A DNA stretch of 64,000 bases. Origin: CAZAKO01 sp964546145. GTDB taxonomy: Bacteria; Fidelibacterota; UBA2242. The DNA is taken from the NCBI GenBank assembly GCA_964546145.1, contig CAZJIU010000004.1, forward strand, positions 1 through 64,000. The letters are read 5' to 3'. Made by a program: the position numbers and the translations under genes. Under the pieces are notes generated by a model. That model worked only from the letters and a program-made list of their open reading frames with translations, had not been told where the DNA came from and searched no databases. How positions within the stretch are numbered: position 1 is the first letter of the stretch; the number at the start of each line of letters is the position of its first letter. Of this stretch, positions 1 through 8,639 are shown one piece after another.

Positions 1-347
1 GTATTTAGTTTTTGGGCCAAAATAGCCCGGTTATCGGCATTCTGGGAGCTATCCGCCGCCTGTTGGGCGACGTCTTTGGCATTAAGACTGTATTCATAAA
101 GATCTTCTATAATTGCCGTTGTTGATTCGATCCAGCCCTGGGCATTAAGAATATTATTCAGGTACTGTTCATTACGCTTTTGGGCTTCCTTAAAACGAGT
201 GACCATTGAGAATTTTACCGGATCGTCTGAAGAGGTCGTTAATTCTTTACCGGAGGCAATTGCACTCTGATTTGTGCTCATATTTTCCCGGGTGTCATTG
301 ATATAGCTGAGCAAATTTCGGGTAATCATGGATTGGGTAATTCGCAT
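1..347 (-). CDS. flgL: FlgL hook-filament junction protein, N-terminal part
   Basis: The reading frame is open from an ATG at 345-347 to the window edge, giving about 115 residues. The start reads MRITQSMITRNLLSYINDTR, the amphipathic N-terminal D0 helix shared by FlgL and flagellins, and continues with the conserved pattern ASGKELTTSSDDP and a helix ending in DSSQNADN. FlgL (HAP3) is exported by the flagellar type III system and joins FlgK to the filament. The gene lies 15 bp downstream of flgK, so it is the last visible gene of the flgF operon. A flagellin would have a similar N-terminus, but position directly after flgK favours FlgL. The C-terminus lies outside the window. Confidence 0.88.
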   Translation of the reverse strand, partial: MRITQSMITRNLLSYINDTRENMSTNQSAIASGKELTTSSDDPVKFSMVTRFKEAQKRNEQYLNNILNAQGWIESTTAIIEDLYEYSLNAKDVAQQAADSSQNADNRAILAQKLN

Positions 348-362
348 TGTCCACCTGTTTTT

Positions 363-1709
363 CTAAACCACGTCCAAGAGAGCTTTAATCATTGTATCAG
401 CGGCTTGGATCAGGCGCGAGGCTGCCATATAGGCGTTTTCATATTGAATCAGAGCAGCCATCTCTTCATCCAGTGAGACGCCGGAAATTGCATCTCGCTG
501 GTTTTGCAGGTTTTCGACGATTTTTGTCTGACTTTCGGTCAGAAAAGTTGCTTCACGCACCTGACTGCCCACGTTGCTGATTAAGGAGCCGTAGAAATCC
601 GAAAGGGTGGCTCCGTTTATTAATTTCTCATTCTGGATGTCGTAAATCGCTAATGCAATAGTATTGTCACCTGATGATCCCGAAGACTGGGCCGTGGCAA
701 TTCGAGAGGGATCGTTTAAAATATCACTGCTAACCCGGAAATCGGCAGCTCCCTGTACATTGGATTCAAAAAAGTTGACCTTATTTTTTCCATAAATATT
801 GTAGCCGAGGGAGTGTACCTGATTGACGCGGTTAGCCATGGTTTTGGCTAAAGTGTTTAACTGTTCGATATATTCAGGAATATCTTGATTATTGACTTTC
901 AGGAGGGCGCCCAATGACCCGCCATCTATATCCAGAGGAGTTTCGCCATTTTCGACATGAAATTCATAAAATGAAAAGTTATTTGAGTAATTGACTGTAC
1001 TGACCAGTTTGCTGGAGTAATTTTGGGATATCAGAATTTGCCCACTCAAAGAGATGGTGATCTCGCGATTGGAATATTCGCGAATATCAATATCAATCAA
1101 CTCGGATAACTTGTCAATTAAGGCATCCCGCTGGTCGAGAAGATCGGCGGAGGAATCGGCACTTAAACGCTGGTTGAGGCTGCCGATTTGCTCGATAAGC
1201 TGATTGACCTCACTGACTTTCTCATTGATGTCAAAACCGATCTGTTCCTGGAGATTGCGAAAATCCGAATGGATACGATTAAAGGTATTGGTCATCATTA
1301 CGGCTTTATCTTTTACAACCGTTTTGGCGGTCTGGCTTTCCGGATTGTTAGCAAGATCGTTCCAGGCTTTCCAGAATTCCATCATAATATTCTGCAAGCC
1401 GGAATCCAGCGGTTCGCCAAAGATACTCTCGATATTATTCAAAACCATTTGGCTGGTCTCATACTTGCCTAAATTTTCATGCTCCATCCGCAGCCGGTTG
1501 TCAACGAAGATATTGCGGATGCGGCTTAAGTCGTCGCGTTCCAGATAACTATTGACATTGCTTAGCCCAGTAGTATTGGTCATTTCCACCCGACGGCGTT
1601 TATAGCCTTCAGTGTTTATATTGGCAATGTTTTTGGCGGTGGTGTCAATCGCCGACTGATTATTCAGCAGCGCCTGTTGAGAGATATCGAAAATGGTAGT
1701 TATGGCCAC
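363..1709 (-). CDS. flgK: FlgK hook-associated protein 1
   Basis: FlgK (HAP1) forms the first hook-filament junction ring after export through the flagellar secretion apparatus. The N-terminus carries the rod/hook-type helix with NQSAIDTTAKNIANINTEGY (about residues 17-36), and the C-terminus has the typical LDEEMAALIQYENAYMAASR helix and ends near ALLDVV, as in axial proteins. The middle contains the FlgK-like coiled segment (about 150-205). At 448 residues it is roughly 100 shorter than the enterobacterial protein, so the variable domain is reduced. It sits between flgN, its likely chaperone gene (7 bp upstream), and flgL. Confidence 0.95.
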   Translation of the reverse strand: MAITTIFDISQQALLNNQSAIDTTAKNIANINTEGYKRRRVEMTNTTGLSNVNSYLERDDLSRIRNIFVDNRLRMEHENLGKYETSQMVLNNIESIFGEPLDSGLQNIMMEFWKAWNDLANNPESQTAKTVVKDKAVMMTNTFNRIHSDFRNLQEQIGFDINEKVSEVNQLIEQIGSLNQRLSADSSADLLDQRDALIDKLSELIDIDIREYSNREITISLSGQILISQNYSSKLVSTVNYSNNFSFYEFHVENGETPLDIDGGSLGALLKVNNQDIPEYIEQLNTLAKTMANRVNQVHSLGYNIYGKNKVNFFESNVQGAADFRVSSDILNDPSRIATAQSSGSSGDNTIALAIYDIQNEKLINGATLSDFYGSLISNVGSQVREATFLTESQTKIVENLQNQRDAISGVSLDEEMAALIQYENAYMAASRLIQAADTMIKALLDVV

Positions 1710-1716
1710 TGCGCCC

Positions 1717-2256
1717 TCAAATCCTGACGTTGACTATCTTATTACTTTTTTCTGTAGCGGATACATGCCCGTTCACATTGTATAGTTTTTCTTCGCCATC
1801 GTTTATTTTTAAAAGAGTCTGGATTAAACCTCTGGTGAACTCCAGGGAAAAATTTAGCAAGTAACGGCTCTCGTTATTTAATTTTGAGATTTGGCTCAAG
1901 CCGGCTTTCAATCGGCGGCGCTGATTCTCCAGCTTTTTCTGCTGCGGTTCGGGGGCATTTTTAATGAGATCCCTTAAGGTGGTATGGGTGCCATTGATGA
2001 CGTTTTTCTCTTTCAGTTTTTCGAATATGAGTTCGAGATTTTTAGCGTTTTCCTGAGCTGCGATAATCAATGGATGTTCTTTTTGGACACACTCCCGTAG
2101 TCTTTCAATATTATTGGCAATAATGGACTGCTGTTTGATATTCAGCGATTCCAGGATCATGTCGTATACCAGAATCTCATCTTCCAGCAGCAGGATCAGA
2201 TTATCATATTCTGCTACTGTAGCCTGAGTGGGTGGTATCTTTTTGTGATCATTCAT
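1717..2256 (-). CDS. flgN: FlgN-like export chaperone for FlgK/FlgL
   Basis: A 179-residue, mostly helical protein resembling FlgN: an N-terminal antiparallel helix pair around LILLLEDEILVYDMILESLN and a long coiled-coil segment rich in K/R/Q (about 90-130). FlgN chaperones bind the C-termini of FlgK and FlgL before export; position immediately before flgK and flgL supports this. I chose the ATG at 2254-2256 because GGGGAG lies 8 nt upstream; a start seven codons earlier is possible but would overlap flgJ more. The chosen start overlaps the flgJ stop by 8 bp. FlgN sequences diverge strongly, so the call rests on context as much as on sequence. Confidence 0.75.
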   Translation of the reverse strand: MNDHKKIPPTQATVAEYDNLILLLEDEILVYDMILESLNIKQQSIIANNIERLRECVQKEHPLIIAAQENAKNLELIFEKLKEKNVINGTHTTLRDLIKNAPEPQQKKLENQRRRLKAGLSQISKLNNESRYLLNFSLEFTRGLIQTLLKINDGEEKLYNVNGHVSATEKSNKIVNVRI

Positions 2257-2641
2257 CGTTAGGACTCCCCATTTCAAGTAAAATGTTATAACTTTTAATT
2301 AAAGGATCACGGTTCAATTGTTGACTGATCTTAGGTAGGTCTTTTTCGCGGAGTGAGTTATAGATCATCTGCGATAATCCCAGACCGCCTTTTTGGGCAA
2401 CAGCTTTTCCCATTACACTGCTGAATAGCATATTGGGCAGATTGTTTTTAGATGAACCGTAAAGATTTCCATCCGGGATGGTCTTTTCCATGGCTTTAAA
2501 CAGTTGGGTAATAAACAGAGCTTCCAATTCGATACTTTTTTCCCGTAGTTGAATATCCCGAATTTTAGCCTGTTCGGCTGATTTGCTTGAGTGGCATTCA
2601 TTTACTGGAGGTACGCTTTGGAGACTATCTAATGGTGTCAT
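2249..2641 (-). CDS. flgJ: FlgJ rod-binding domain protein (no muramidase domain)
   Basis: A 130-residue protein matching only the N-terminal rod-binding domain of FlgJ: IELEALFITQLFKAMEKTIP, then NMLFSSVMGKAVAQKGGLGL and a final IYNSL helix. In Proteobacteria this domain is fused to a peptidoglycan hydrolase; here the hydrolase half is absent, as in many other phyla, so wall penetration must rely on another enzyme. The domain acts as scaffold or cap for rod assembly in the periplasm. It lies 9 bp after flgI and overlaps flgN. Confidence 0.88.
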   Translation of the reverse strand: MTPLDSLQSVPPVNECHSSKSAEQAKIRDIQLREKSIELEALFITQLFKAMEKTIPDGNLYGSSKNNLPNMLFSSVMGKAVAQKGGLGLSQMIYNSLREKDLPKISQQLNRDPLIKSYNILLEMGSPNDE

Positions 2642-2650
2642 GGAAGTTGC

Positions 2651-3808
2651 TCACATAATGATTAGGCGGGCGTTTAAGGCTCCAGCCTGTTTAATGGCTT
2701 GAAAAATTGCGATAATATCACGTGGTCTTAGCGCCAGCTCATTCAGTGCTTGAGCCAGGTCATTGACGGTCGTTGTTCCCGGAATTACCGCTACCTGGGC
2801 ATCGGCTTCGTTAACGGTTGTTTCGGTAACATATTCTACCACAGTCCGTCCCGTGTTACTGAAAGCGGCTACCGGTTGAGAAATGACCGGACGGCGCTTT
2901 ACATGAATAGTTAGATTGCCGTGAGATATCATTACCTCGCTGATTTTGACCTGACCGCCAGCCACAATTGTCCCGGTTCTTTCATTTATGACTACCCGGG
3001 CATCGACATCGGGTTCAACCTGTAAGATTTCGATTTTCGATAAAAAGGTGATTGCCTGGTCACGACTGGTGATGTATTCGGGGAAGGTCATTTCGACAAC
3101 GGAGGCGTTCAGAGCCTGAGCAATATTAAGCAACCGGGAGGTTTTTAGACTATCATTGAGATAGAAGGAATTTATTTCCCCGGTAATTCGTGAAGCGGTT
3201 ACAAAATCGGGTTCATTCAATAAAAATCGGATTGGGTGTTCTATGCTGAAACCGTCGCCAGGGGGAGTTTTTTCCAGACTGGCGCCGTTGGGAACTAAAC
3301 CAACCTGAGCATGATTCTGCTGAACATGTTCGCCGGCTTCCGTCTCGATATTGTAACCCCCGATTACCAGCGGGCCCTGAACCATTGCATAGTAGGTACC
3401 GTCGCTGCCTTTAAGGGGTGACATCAGCAATATTCCACCTTGCAGGCTGGTAGCATCCCCTATTGAAGCTACGGTGACATCGAATTTTGAGCCGATGCGT
3501 CCGAAAGCCGGAGTTCTGGCAGTCAACATAACCGCTGCTGCATTGCGGGTGCGCAGCTGCTCTCGGGGTACGGTTATACCAAACCGCTCCAGCATGTTGC
3601 TGATGGTTTGTACTGTAAAAATAGCGCCGCGAGTTCCAGTCGAGCGGTCACCGGTTCCGTTAAGTCCTACTACCAGCCCGTATCCCACCAGCATTTCCTG
3701 GCGGATATTTTCGATGGTGGTAATATCTTTTAAACGAACTTCTGCAGACAACATATTAAAGGTTAGGATGAAGCCGGTAATTGTTGCAATAACCAATTGT
3801 CGTTTCAT
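2651..3808 (-). CDS. flgI: FlgI flagellar P-ring protein
   Basis: FlgI polymerises in the periplasm around the rod at the peptidoglycan layer. The 385-residue sequence has a signal peptide (about 1-22, ending LSA), then the family signature VRLKDITTIENIRQEMLVGYG and GLVVGLNGTGD, the conserved APAFGRIG-like segment (here TPAFGRIGSKFDVTVASIGD) and a C-terminal RDIIAIFQAIKQAGALNARL motif typical of P-ring proteins. It overlaps flgH by 4 bp. Length and conservation are normal. Its presence indicates a diderm envelope with a standard rod bushing. Confidence 0.97.
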   Translation of the reverse strand: MKRQLVIATITGFILTFNMLSAEVRLKDITTIENIRQEMLVGYGLVVGLNGTGDRSTGTRGAIFTVQTISNMLERFGITVPREQLRTRNAAAVMLTARTPAFGRIGSKFDVTVASIGDATSLQGGILLMSPLKGSDGTYYAMVQGPLVIGGYNIETEAGEHVQQNHAQVGLVPNGASLEKTPPGDGFSIEHPIRFLLNEPDFVTASRITGEINSFYLNDSLKTSRLLNIAQALNASVVEMTFPEYITSRDQAITFLSKIEILQVEPDVDARVVINERTGTIVAGGQVKISEVMISHGNLTIHVKRRPVISQPVAAFSNTGRTVVEYVTETTVNEADAQVAVIPGTTTVNDLAQALNELALRPRDIIAIFQAIKQAGALNARLIIM

Positions 3809-4428
3809 GAGATCAGCACTCCGGTTATAGCCACGACAACCAATCCGACGCCTATCAACCAGTTGGTAGCCCGCTGAAAGGCACCGGGTTTAAACAGTTT
3901 GTTTTGGATGCCGCTCTTACGATAGATGACTTTAGCGTCGGCTAGTTTATATGAGTAAATTGTGTTATCGGTGGCAATATCGCGTGGTCTTACCGATCCC
4001 TCGATCTGCATCACATTCGTTTCACCGTTTACTTCGACTGTTCGCTCGCCGCGGATTCTGATCATTCCAGTCTCGGAAATTTCGACTATCCGGGCCGATA
4101 TCTTGCCGGTTAATTTGTCTTTTTGTTCAGTGCCTTCAGAGCCGTCGTGTGAGCTGGACAGGGAGTTGGACAATCCGAAAACCGGTAGATAATCGGTCAA
4201 GGTGCCGGTGACCGAACCATTAGCCGCCAGACTCGAATTGCCGCTGCTGTTGACTTTGGATTCACGTGAGGCGTTAGCATTTTCTACTACCAGGACAGTT
4301 ACAACGTCGCCGATTGCATGAGCTTTCACATCGGAAAAAATTGAGGCATGATCGTCATACAGGAACTGTGCCCTGAGACTGGATAGCATACCAATCAATA
4401 CTCCAAGGATGCATATTACTTTTTTCAT
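3805..4428 (-). CDS. flgH: FlgH flagellar L-ring protein
   Basis: FlgH forms the outer-membrane L ring. The 207-residue sequence carries the conserved block FSDVKAHAIGDVVTVLVVEN, the central GKISARIVEISETGMIRIRG and NGETNVMQIEGSVRPRDI, and a C-terminal hydrophobic stretch. The N-terminus is a normal signal peptide (about 1-20, ending LRA), but the usual lipobox cysteine of proteobacterial FlgH is absent: the residue after the predicted cleavage site is Gln. The protein is probably processed by signal peptidase I. AGGA precedes the ATG. It lies 13 bp downstream of flgA. Confidence 0.95.
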   Translation of the reverse strand: MKKVICILGVLIGMLSSLRAQFLYDDHASIFSDVKAHAIGDVVTVLVVENANASRESKVNSSGNSSLAANGSVTGTLTDYLPVFGLSNSLSSSHDGSEGTEQKDKLTGKISARIVEISETGMIRIRGERTVEVNGETNVMQIEGSVRPRDIATDNTIYSYKLADAKVIYRKSGIQNKLFKPGAFQRATNWLIGVGLVVVAITGVLIS

Positions 4429-4441
4429 ATCGTTTTTCCTG

Positions 4442-5143
4442 TCATCTGATTTCTACCTGATCACGGGCGATTAAGATACCTTCAGCTCTCTGACCTGTGC
4501 CTTTGGTAATAACAGACACTTCATCGCCGATTCGGGCCTCATTCTGAATGATACCGGTTATGTCAATTTGCAGCGCTCCCTTATTAATCGTAACGATTAC
4601 TTCATCACCGCGCTGAACGTGAGGTGATTCTTTGAGCATGCTGGAGCGGATGACACTATTTTCCCGGACCAGCTGACGGGCGACAAGGCCCAAAATCTCT
4701 GCCGAATCCTGGGGAGCTTCATAGTGACCGCGGTTGATGCGCACTTTTTTCAGACTGACATTCTCGCTACTTAGATCCGCACCTCTGGGAATCGTTGTTG
4801 TGGCAATCCAGACCGGTGCTTCAATCCTGATATCGACTGACATTGGTCTTTGGATTCTTTTGCCCTGGACATCGGGATATACTACCCATAAAGTCTGGTA
4901 ACCCAGGCGGAAATCGGGATTCTTGATTTTAATTTCAAAACGGTTGCAGTTATCTTCTAAACCGGTCAATTTTGGCGGATGGATAATATCAACCTGGATA
5001 GCTGCCTTTGGCAAGTTGAAATATTGCGCAAGTGATTCGATTGTCTGGGCGGTGATCTTTGCCATCAGGTTGCTTGCCGGATTGGCGTTAAGGCAACCGA
5101 TGCTTATCAGAACCATACAAAATATTTTCAGATTCTTATTCAT
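4442..5143 (-). CDS. flgA: FlgA P-ring assembly chaperone (SAF domain)
   Basis: FlgA is a periplasmic chaperone that helps FlgI assemble. The 233-residue protein has a signal peptide (about 1-21) and a C-terminal SAF-type region: PVWIATTTIPRGADLSSENV, then ILGLVARQLVRENSVIRSSM and RGDEVIVTINKGALQIDITG, ending in GILIARDQVEIR, which matches the usual FlgA C-terminus. A cysteine follows the hydrophobic core (SIGC), so lipid modification cannot be excluded, although this is a poor lipobox. The gene sits between flgG (5 bp) and flgH (13 bp), a common order. Confidence 0.93.
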   Translation of the reverse strand: MNKNLKIFCMVLISIGCLNANPASNLMAKITAQTIESLAQYFNLPKAAIQVDIIHPPKLTGLEDNCNRFEIKIKNPDFRLGYQTLWVVYPDVQGKRIQRPMSVDIRIEAPVWIATTTIPRGADLSSENVSLKKVRINRGHYEAPQDSAEILGLVARQLVRENSVIRSSMLKESPHVQRGDEVIVTINKGALQIDITGIIQNEARIGDEVSVITKGTGQRAEGILIARDQVEIR

Positions 5144-5148
5144 TAATA

Positions 5149-5937
5149 TTAACGTTTCAACTGGTTTGTCAATGAGAGTAACTCATCGGCAGTTTTTACG
5201 GCTTTTGAGTTTATTTCATAAGCTCTTTGGGCCACAATCAGGTTAATCATCTCCTGAACAACATCCACATTTGATTTCTCCAGATAGCCCTGCATTACGG
5301 TTCCAAAGCCCTCTTCGCCGGGCAGACCATAACTCGGTTCGCCCGAAGCTTCGGTTTCTTCAAAAAGGTTGCCGCCCATAGCCCGCAGTCCGGCAGGATT
5401 AATAAAAGTTGCCAGCTCGATCTGACCAATCTCTTCCGGCTCTGCCTGGCCTTCAATTATGGCTGAAATGCGACCATTTTGGGAAATATTAACAGCTGCG
5501 ATTCCCGCCGGCAGACTTATTTCGGGAAACAGGTGCAGACCGGAACTATTGACCAGGTAGCCATCGGAATTTATCCGCAAACCTCCATCTCGAGTATAGG
5601 CATAGGTCCCATCAGAACGGCTGATTTGAAAAAATCCATTGCCATTAATAGCAACGTCCAGCGAATTGCCGGTATCTTCGATATTTCCCTGGGAGAAAGA
5701 ACGGAAAGTCGCAATTGGTTTATTACCTAATCCGATCTGGATCTCACTGGGTTTGCCGGCGGTCTCATAGCTACTGGCGCTGCCGGTCTGAATTGTTTCA
5801 TAGAGCAGATCCTGAAATTCGATTGTGTTCTTTTTATAGCCGGTTGTATTGACGTTGGCCAGATTGTTGGAAATTGTATCAACATTGAGCTGCTGGGCTG
5901 CCATTCCCAAAGCTGCTGTTCTTAATGAACGTAACAT
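5149..5937 (-). CDS. flgG: FlgG distal rod protein
   Basis: FlgG builds the distal rod. The 262-residue length is typical (260 in E. coli). The N-terminus MLRSLRTAALGMAAQQLNVD followed by NNLANVNTTGYKK is the diagnostic FlgG pattern, followed by the YETIQTGSASS-type loop that straightens the rod subunit, the hook-basal-body core GNPLD-like and NGFFQI motifs, and the C-terminal QGYLEKSNVDVVQEMINLIV and QRAYEINSKAVKTADELL helix. It is separated from flgF by 12 bp. Confidence 0.97.
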   Translation of the reverse strand: MLRSLRTAALGMAAQQLNVDTISNNLANVNTTGYKKNTIEFQDLLYETIQTGSASSYETAGKPSEIQIGLGNKPIATFRSFSQGNIEDTGNSLDVAINGNGFFQISRSDGTYAYTRDGGLRINSDGYLVNSSGLHLFPEISLPAGIAAVNISQNGRISAIIEGQAEPEEIGQIELATFINPAGLRAMGGNLFEETEASGEPSYGLPGEEGFGTVMQGYLEKSNVDVVQEMINLIVAQRAYEINSKAVKTADELLSLTNQLKR

Positions 5938-5949
5938 AATGACTCCTTT

Positions 5950-6663
5950 TTAGCGAAAACGACCAACCGTGTTAACGGTTTTTTGCATGGTTTCATCATG
6001 GTTATGGATAACTTTCTGGATGCTCTCGAATTGACGTTCGACTTCGATCAGCGATATCATCTCGTCAACTGCATTGACGTTGGAACCCTCCAAATGCCCC
6101 TGCAAAATGATTGGATTTTCAACTTCATGGACGGATTTAGAGTGAGGCATTATAAATGAGTTATCCTGGATTTTCTTAAGAGAGTTGTAATTCTCAAGAT
6201 CAACGATCCGCAGCCGATCCAGGTACTGATCGTCGGCGTATATTTCGCCTTCATTGTTAATTTGGATGTTCCGGACATCCTGACCGTTAAGCGATAAATT
6301 TATCCGACCGCCCTCGCCCAATAGATAGTTTTTGGATGAGGTGATCAGATAGCCTTCGGAATCAACCGAAAAGTGGCCGTTACGGGTAATCGCTTGCTCC
6401 CGTTCACCCTCGATGACGAAAAAACCTTTTCCGGAAATTGCCAGATCAAGCGGATTATCTGTCTGCTCAATCGGTCCCTGACTGAAATCGGTTTCAAGAT
6501 TCAATTGGGTGGCATTCCCGGTTTTTTGCCGGATGATATCGAAGAACATGACATCCCTTTTGAATCCGGTCGAGTTCATATTGGCGAGATTATTGGCAAT
6601 CACATCATTTTTTCGTAACTGGGCGTTCAAGACCGATTTTAATTCATTCAATTGGATATTCAT
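5950..6663 (-). CDS. flgF: FlgF proximal rod protein
   Basis: A second FlgG-like rod protein, shorter (237 residues) and directly upstream of flgG, so most likely FlgF. It has the N-terminal NDVIANNLANMNSTGFKRD motif, the core DNPLDLAISGKGFFVIEG and C-terminal QGHLEGSNVNAVDEMISLIE helix. An in-frame TTG lies one codon upstream, but the ATG at 6661-6663 is better spaced from GGAG (7 nt) and is chosen. It is the first gene of the flgFGAHIJNKL operon and is preceded by a strong sigma-54 promoter match, with a short leader of about 24 nt. Confidence 0.93.
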   Translation of the reverse strand: MNIQLNELKSVLNAQLRKNDVIANNLANMNSTGFKRDVMFFDIIRQKTGNATQLNLETDFSQGPIEQTDNPLDLAISGKGFFVIEGEREQAITRNGHFSVDSEGYLITSSKNYLLGEGGRINLSLNGQDVRNIQINNEGEIYADDQYLDRLRIVDLENYNSLKKIQDNSFIMPHSKSVHEVENPIILQGHLEGSNVNAVDEMISLIEVERQFESIQKVIHNHDETMQKTVNTVGRFR

Positions 6664-6697
6664 CAACTCTCCTGAGACTATAACACCTCCCGCTTAC

Positions 6698-6713
6698 GGC
6701 AAGAATACTGCCA
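6698..6713 (-). promoter_or_regulatory. Sigma-54 promoter for the flgF operon
   Basis: On the minus strand the sequence reads TGGCAGTATTCTTGCC. The sigma-54 consensus is TGGCACG-N4-TTGCW; all of TGGCA and TTGC match and the GG to GC spacing is exactly 10. Transcription would start near 6687, leaving a leader of about 24 nt that contains the GGAG ribosome site of flgF. A sigma-54 activator gene (36255-37619) lies in the same locus. Confidence 0.8.
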
Positions 6714-6931
6714 GTATGTAAGTTAATTAACCTTTCGACGGCAGTAGGGCTATCGCTCGTCGAGAAATAGGATTGATTAGGGGAGTTATTTGCTTACTCT
6801 TCGACTACTTAGAAATCTCCGATAGGAAGGAATTACAGCTCCCTGAACAAATTTTCCCCCGTTGTTGTAACTCAGATTTTTAAAACCTCAGGGTCGCCTA
6901 TAAAAAAAAATTTTGGATATACGGTTCAGTT

Positions 6932-8602
6932 ATGATAAAATTTAGCATGAATCACAAAGCCGACAATTGCAGTATGTGGATTGGCTTGAAAAAGCAAGGT
7001 TTGCTTCTCCTTTTACTGTTTTTCACAACTGCGCGATCTGCCGAATTGATAACTATAAGCAGAGTCAATCTTCGAGAGGGACCAGGTACCCAGTATGCTA
7101 TTTTAGGGCTGGTTGAATCACAGACGCGGCTGCCGATTCTCGGCGAATTAGATGATTGGCTGAAGGTCCGCCTGGATACCCGGACAGTAGGCTGGCTGCA
7201 TTCTGAGTATGTCGATCGCCTGCCTGAGGCTAAGAGCTGGACGGTTTTAAGGGTCTTGAATCCGGGTAACCTCCGGCTTGGACCGGGAGTAGAGTTTCCG
7301 GTTGTTGCCAGCATTGAGCAGAATTCCGGTCTGATTCGACTTGCCGATTCTGGTGATTGGTTCCAGGTCGGATTTGATTCTGCGGCGGTAGGTTGGGTAA
7401 ATCGGAAGTTGGTCGAAGAGTGGGGTAAATTGGAAAATCCCACCTCGGTTCTAATTGTTGCCGAGAGGGGTAATTTGCGAGCTGCCCCCGATCTGGATTC
7501 CGAAGTTCTTGCCAAGCTTGATGAGGGACAGCAACTGATTCTGTTATCCAAAGAAGGTGATTGGAATCTGGTCTATTGCGAGCCGGAATTAGTTGGATTT
7601 GTTCATGATATCGTCGTCAAACCGCTGTTTTTATCGATTCATCCGGTTCCCCGCCAGCTGATTGCGAAATCCGGGAATCTCAGGCTTGGTCCTTCGCTAA
7701 ATTATCAGGTTTTACAGCTACTTAGTCCCGATACGCCAGTATATACGCTGCGGCAGTACATGGATTGGTATGAAGTCATAACGCCTGCGAGGAAACGAGG
7801 ATGGGTGCATCAGATTTTGTTTGGCGATATTGGCAGTCAGGCAGCTGGATGGAAGCCCTTCTACCCGGATTCTATTAGCATAGCGATTAACGCCTTTAAC
7901 ATAGCTGAGCAATATCGTAAGGCGAAATCCTATGAACAATCAATTCGTCAATATGTTCTTGCGAGTGAGCTGTTGGGGGCCCTTTACCAACGGCATTCCA
8001 GTGATGAACGATTGGCTTTGAATTATGCCCAATGTCTTTACGCTTTTGCACAGGGGCTTTTTGACGACCAGGATAAAAATATTGCGGAAGCCAACCGGAT
8101 ACTAAAAAATATCAGTCGGCAGAGCAAGTATTATCAGCAGGCTGAACAAATCCTGAGCGGGTGGAAGCAGGCCGTCGCCAGGCGTGCCGAGCTGTTTAAT
8201 ATCTTTGCCGGAGAAGTCAAAGATCTTCAGCGGATTCTGAACGAATTTAACCAACAAATAAGTAACTATCCTTTGACGACAGAAGCAGAGATAAAACGCC
8301 TGGTGGGTCGCTATTTTTGCGTAGATCAACAAGCTGCGGAAACCGCATTGCCTTGGCAAAAAGAGAGTATCGCCATTTATTATGCTATGTATATCCTGAA
8401 ATTGCCGCTTAATTCTTACAATCTGGACCATTATTTTCGGGCACTGATAGAATTATCGGTAAGCTATGCCAATTTAAGCCGGTATAAGGAGAGCATGAAG
8501 GCTCTGGATGAAGCCAATGTGCTGCTGGAAGCAGCGGAAAATCCGCAATGGGAAGAATATTATAAACGCACAGTTAATTCGCTGACGAAGCAGCTGCATT
8601 AA
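6932..8602 (+). CDS. Secreted protein with four SH3b domains and a helical C-terminus
   Basis: A 556-residue exported protein. The hydrophobic signal segment LLLLLLFFTTARSA lies at about residues 24-37; the third in-frame Met (residue 15, position 6974) would give a more usual signal peptide length, so the true start may be there. Four bacterial SH3 repeats follow (about 39-94, 104-161, 172-229, 242-297), each with the NLRxGP pattern and a GW or GF near the end; such domains bind peptidoglycan or protein ligands. Residues 310-556 are helical and TPR-like. It is the only plus-strand gene inside the flagellar locus, divergent from flgF and convergent with the GAF gene. No catalytic domain is visible. 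A role in envelope or motor-wall contacts is only inferred from position. Confidence 0.8.
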   Translation: MIKFSMNHKADNCSMWIGLKKQGLLLLLLFFTTARSAELITISRVNLREGPGTQYAILGLVESQTRLPILGELDDWLKVRLDTRTVGWLHSEYVDRLPEAKSWTVLRVLNPGNLRLGPGVEFPVVASIEQNSGLIRLADSGDWFQVGFDSAAVGWVNRKLVEEWGKLENPTSVLIVAERGNLRAAPDLDSEVLAKLDEGQQLILLSKEGDWNLVYCEPELVGFVHDIVVKPLFLSIHPVPRQLIAKSGNLRLGPSLNYQVLQLLSPDTPVYTLRQYMDWYEVITPARKRGWVHQILFGDIGSQAAGWKPFYPDSISIAINAFNIAEQYRKAKSYEQSIRQYVLASELLGALYQRHSSDERLALNYAQCLYAFAQGLFDDQDKNIAEANRILKNISRQSKYYQQAEQILSGWKQAVARRAELFNIFAGEVKDLQRILNEFNQQISNYPLTTEAEIKRLVGRYFCVDQQAAETALPWQKESIAIYYAMYILKLPLNSYNLDHYFRALIELSVSYANLSRYKESMKALDEANVLLEAAENPQWEEYYKRTVNSLTKQLH

Positions 8603-8639
8603 TCTGTCGAAAAGAAATATTATATAAATCCAGTTGATA

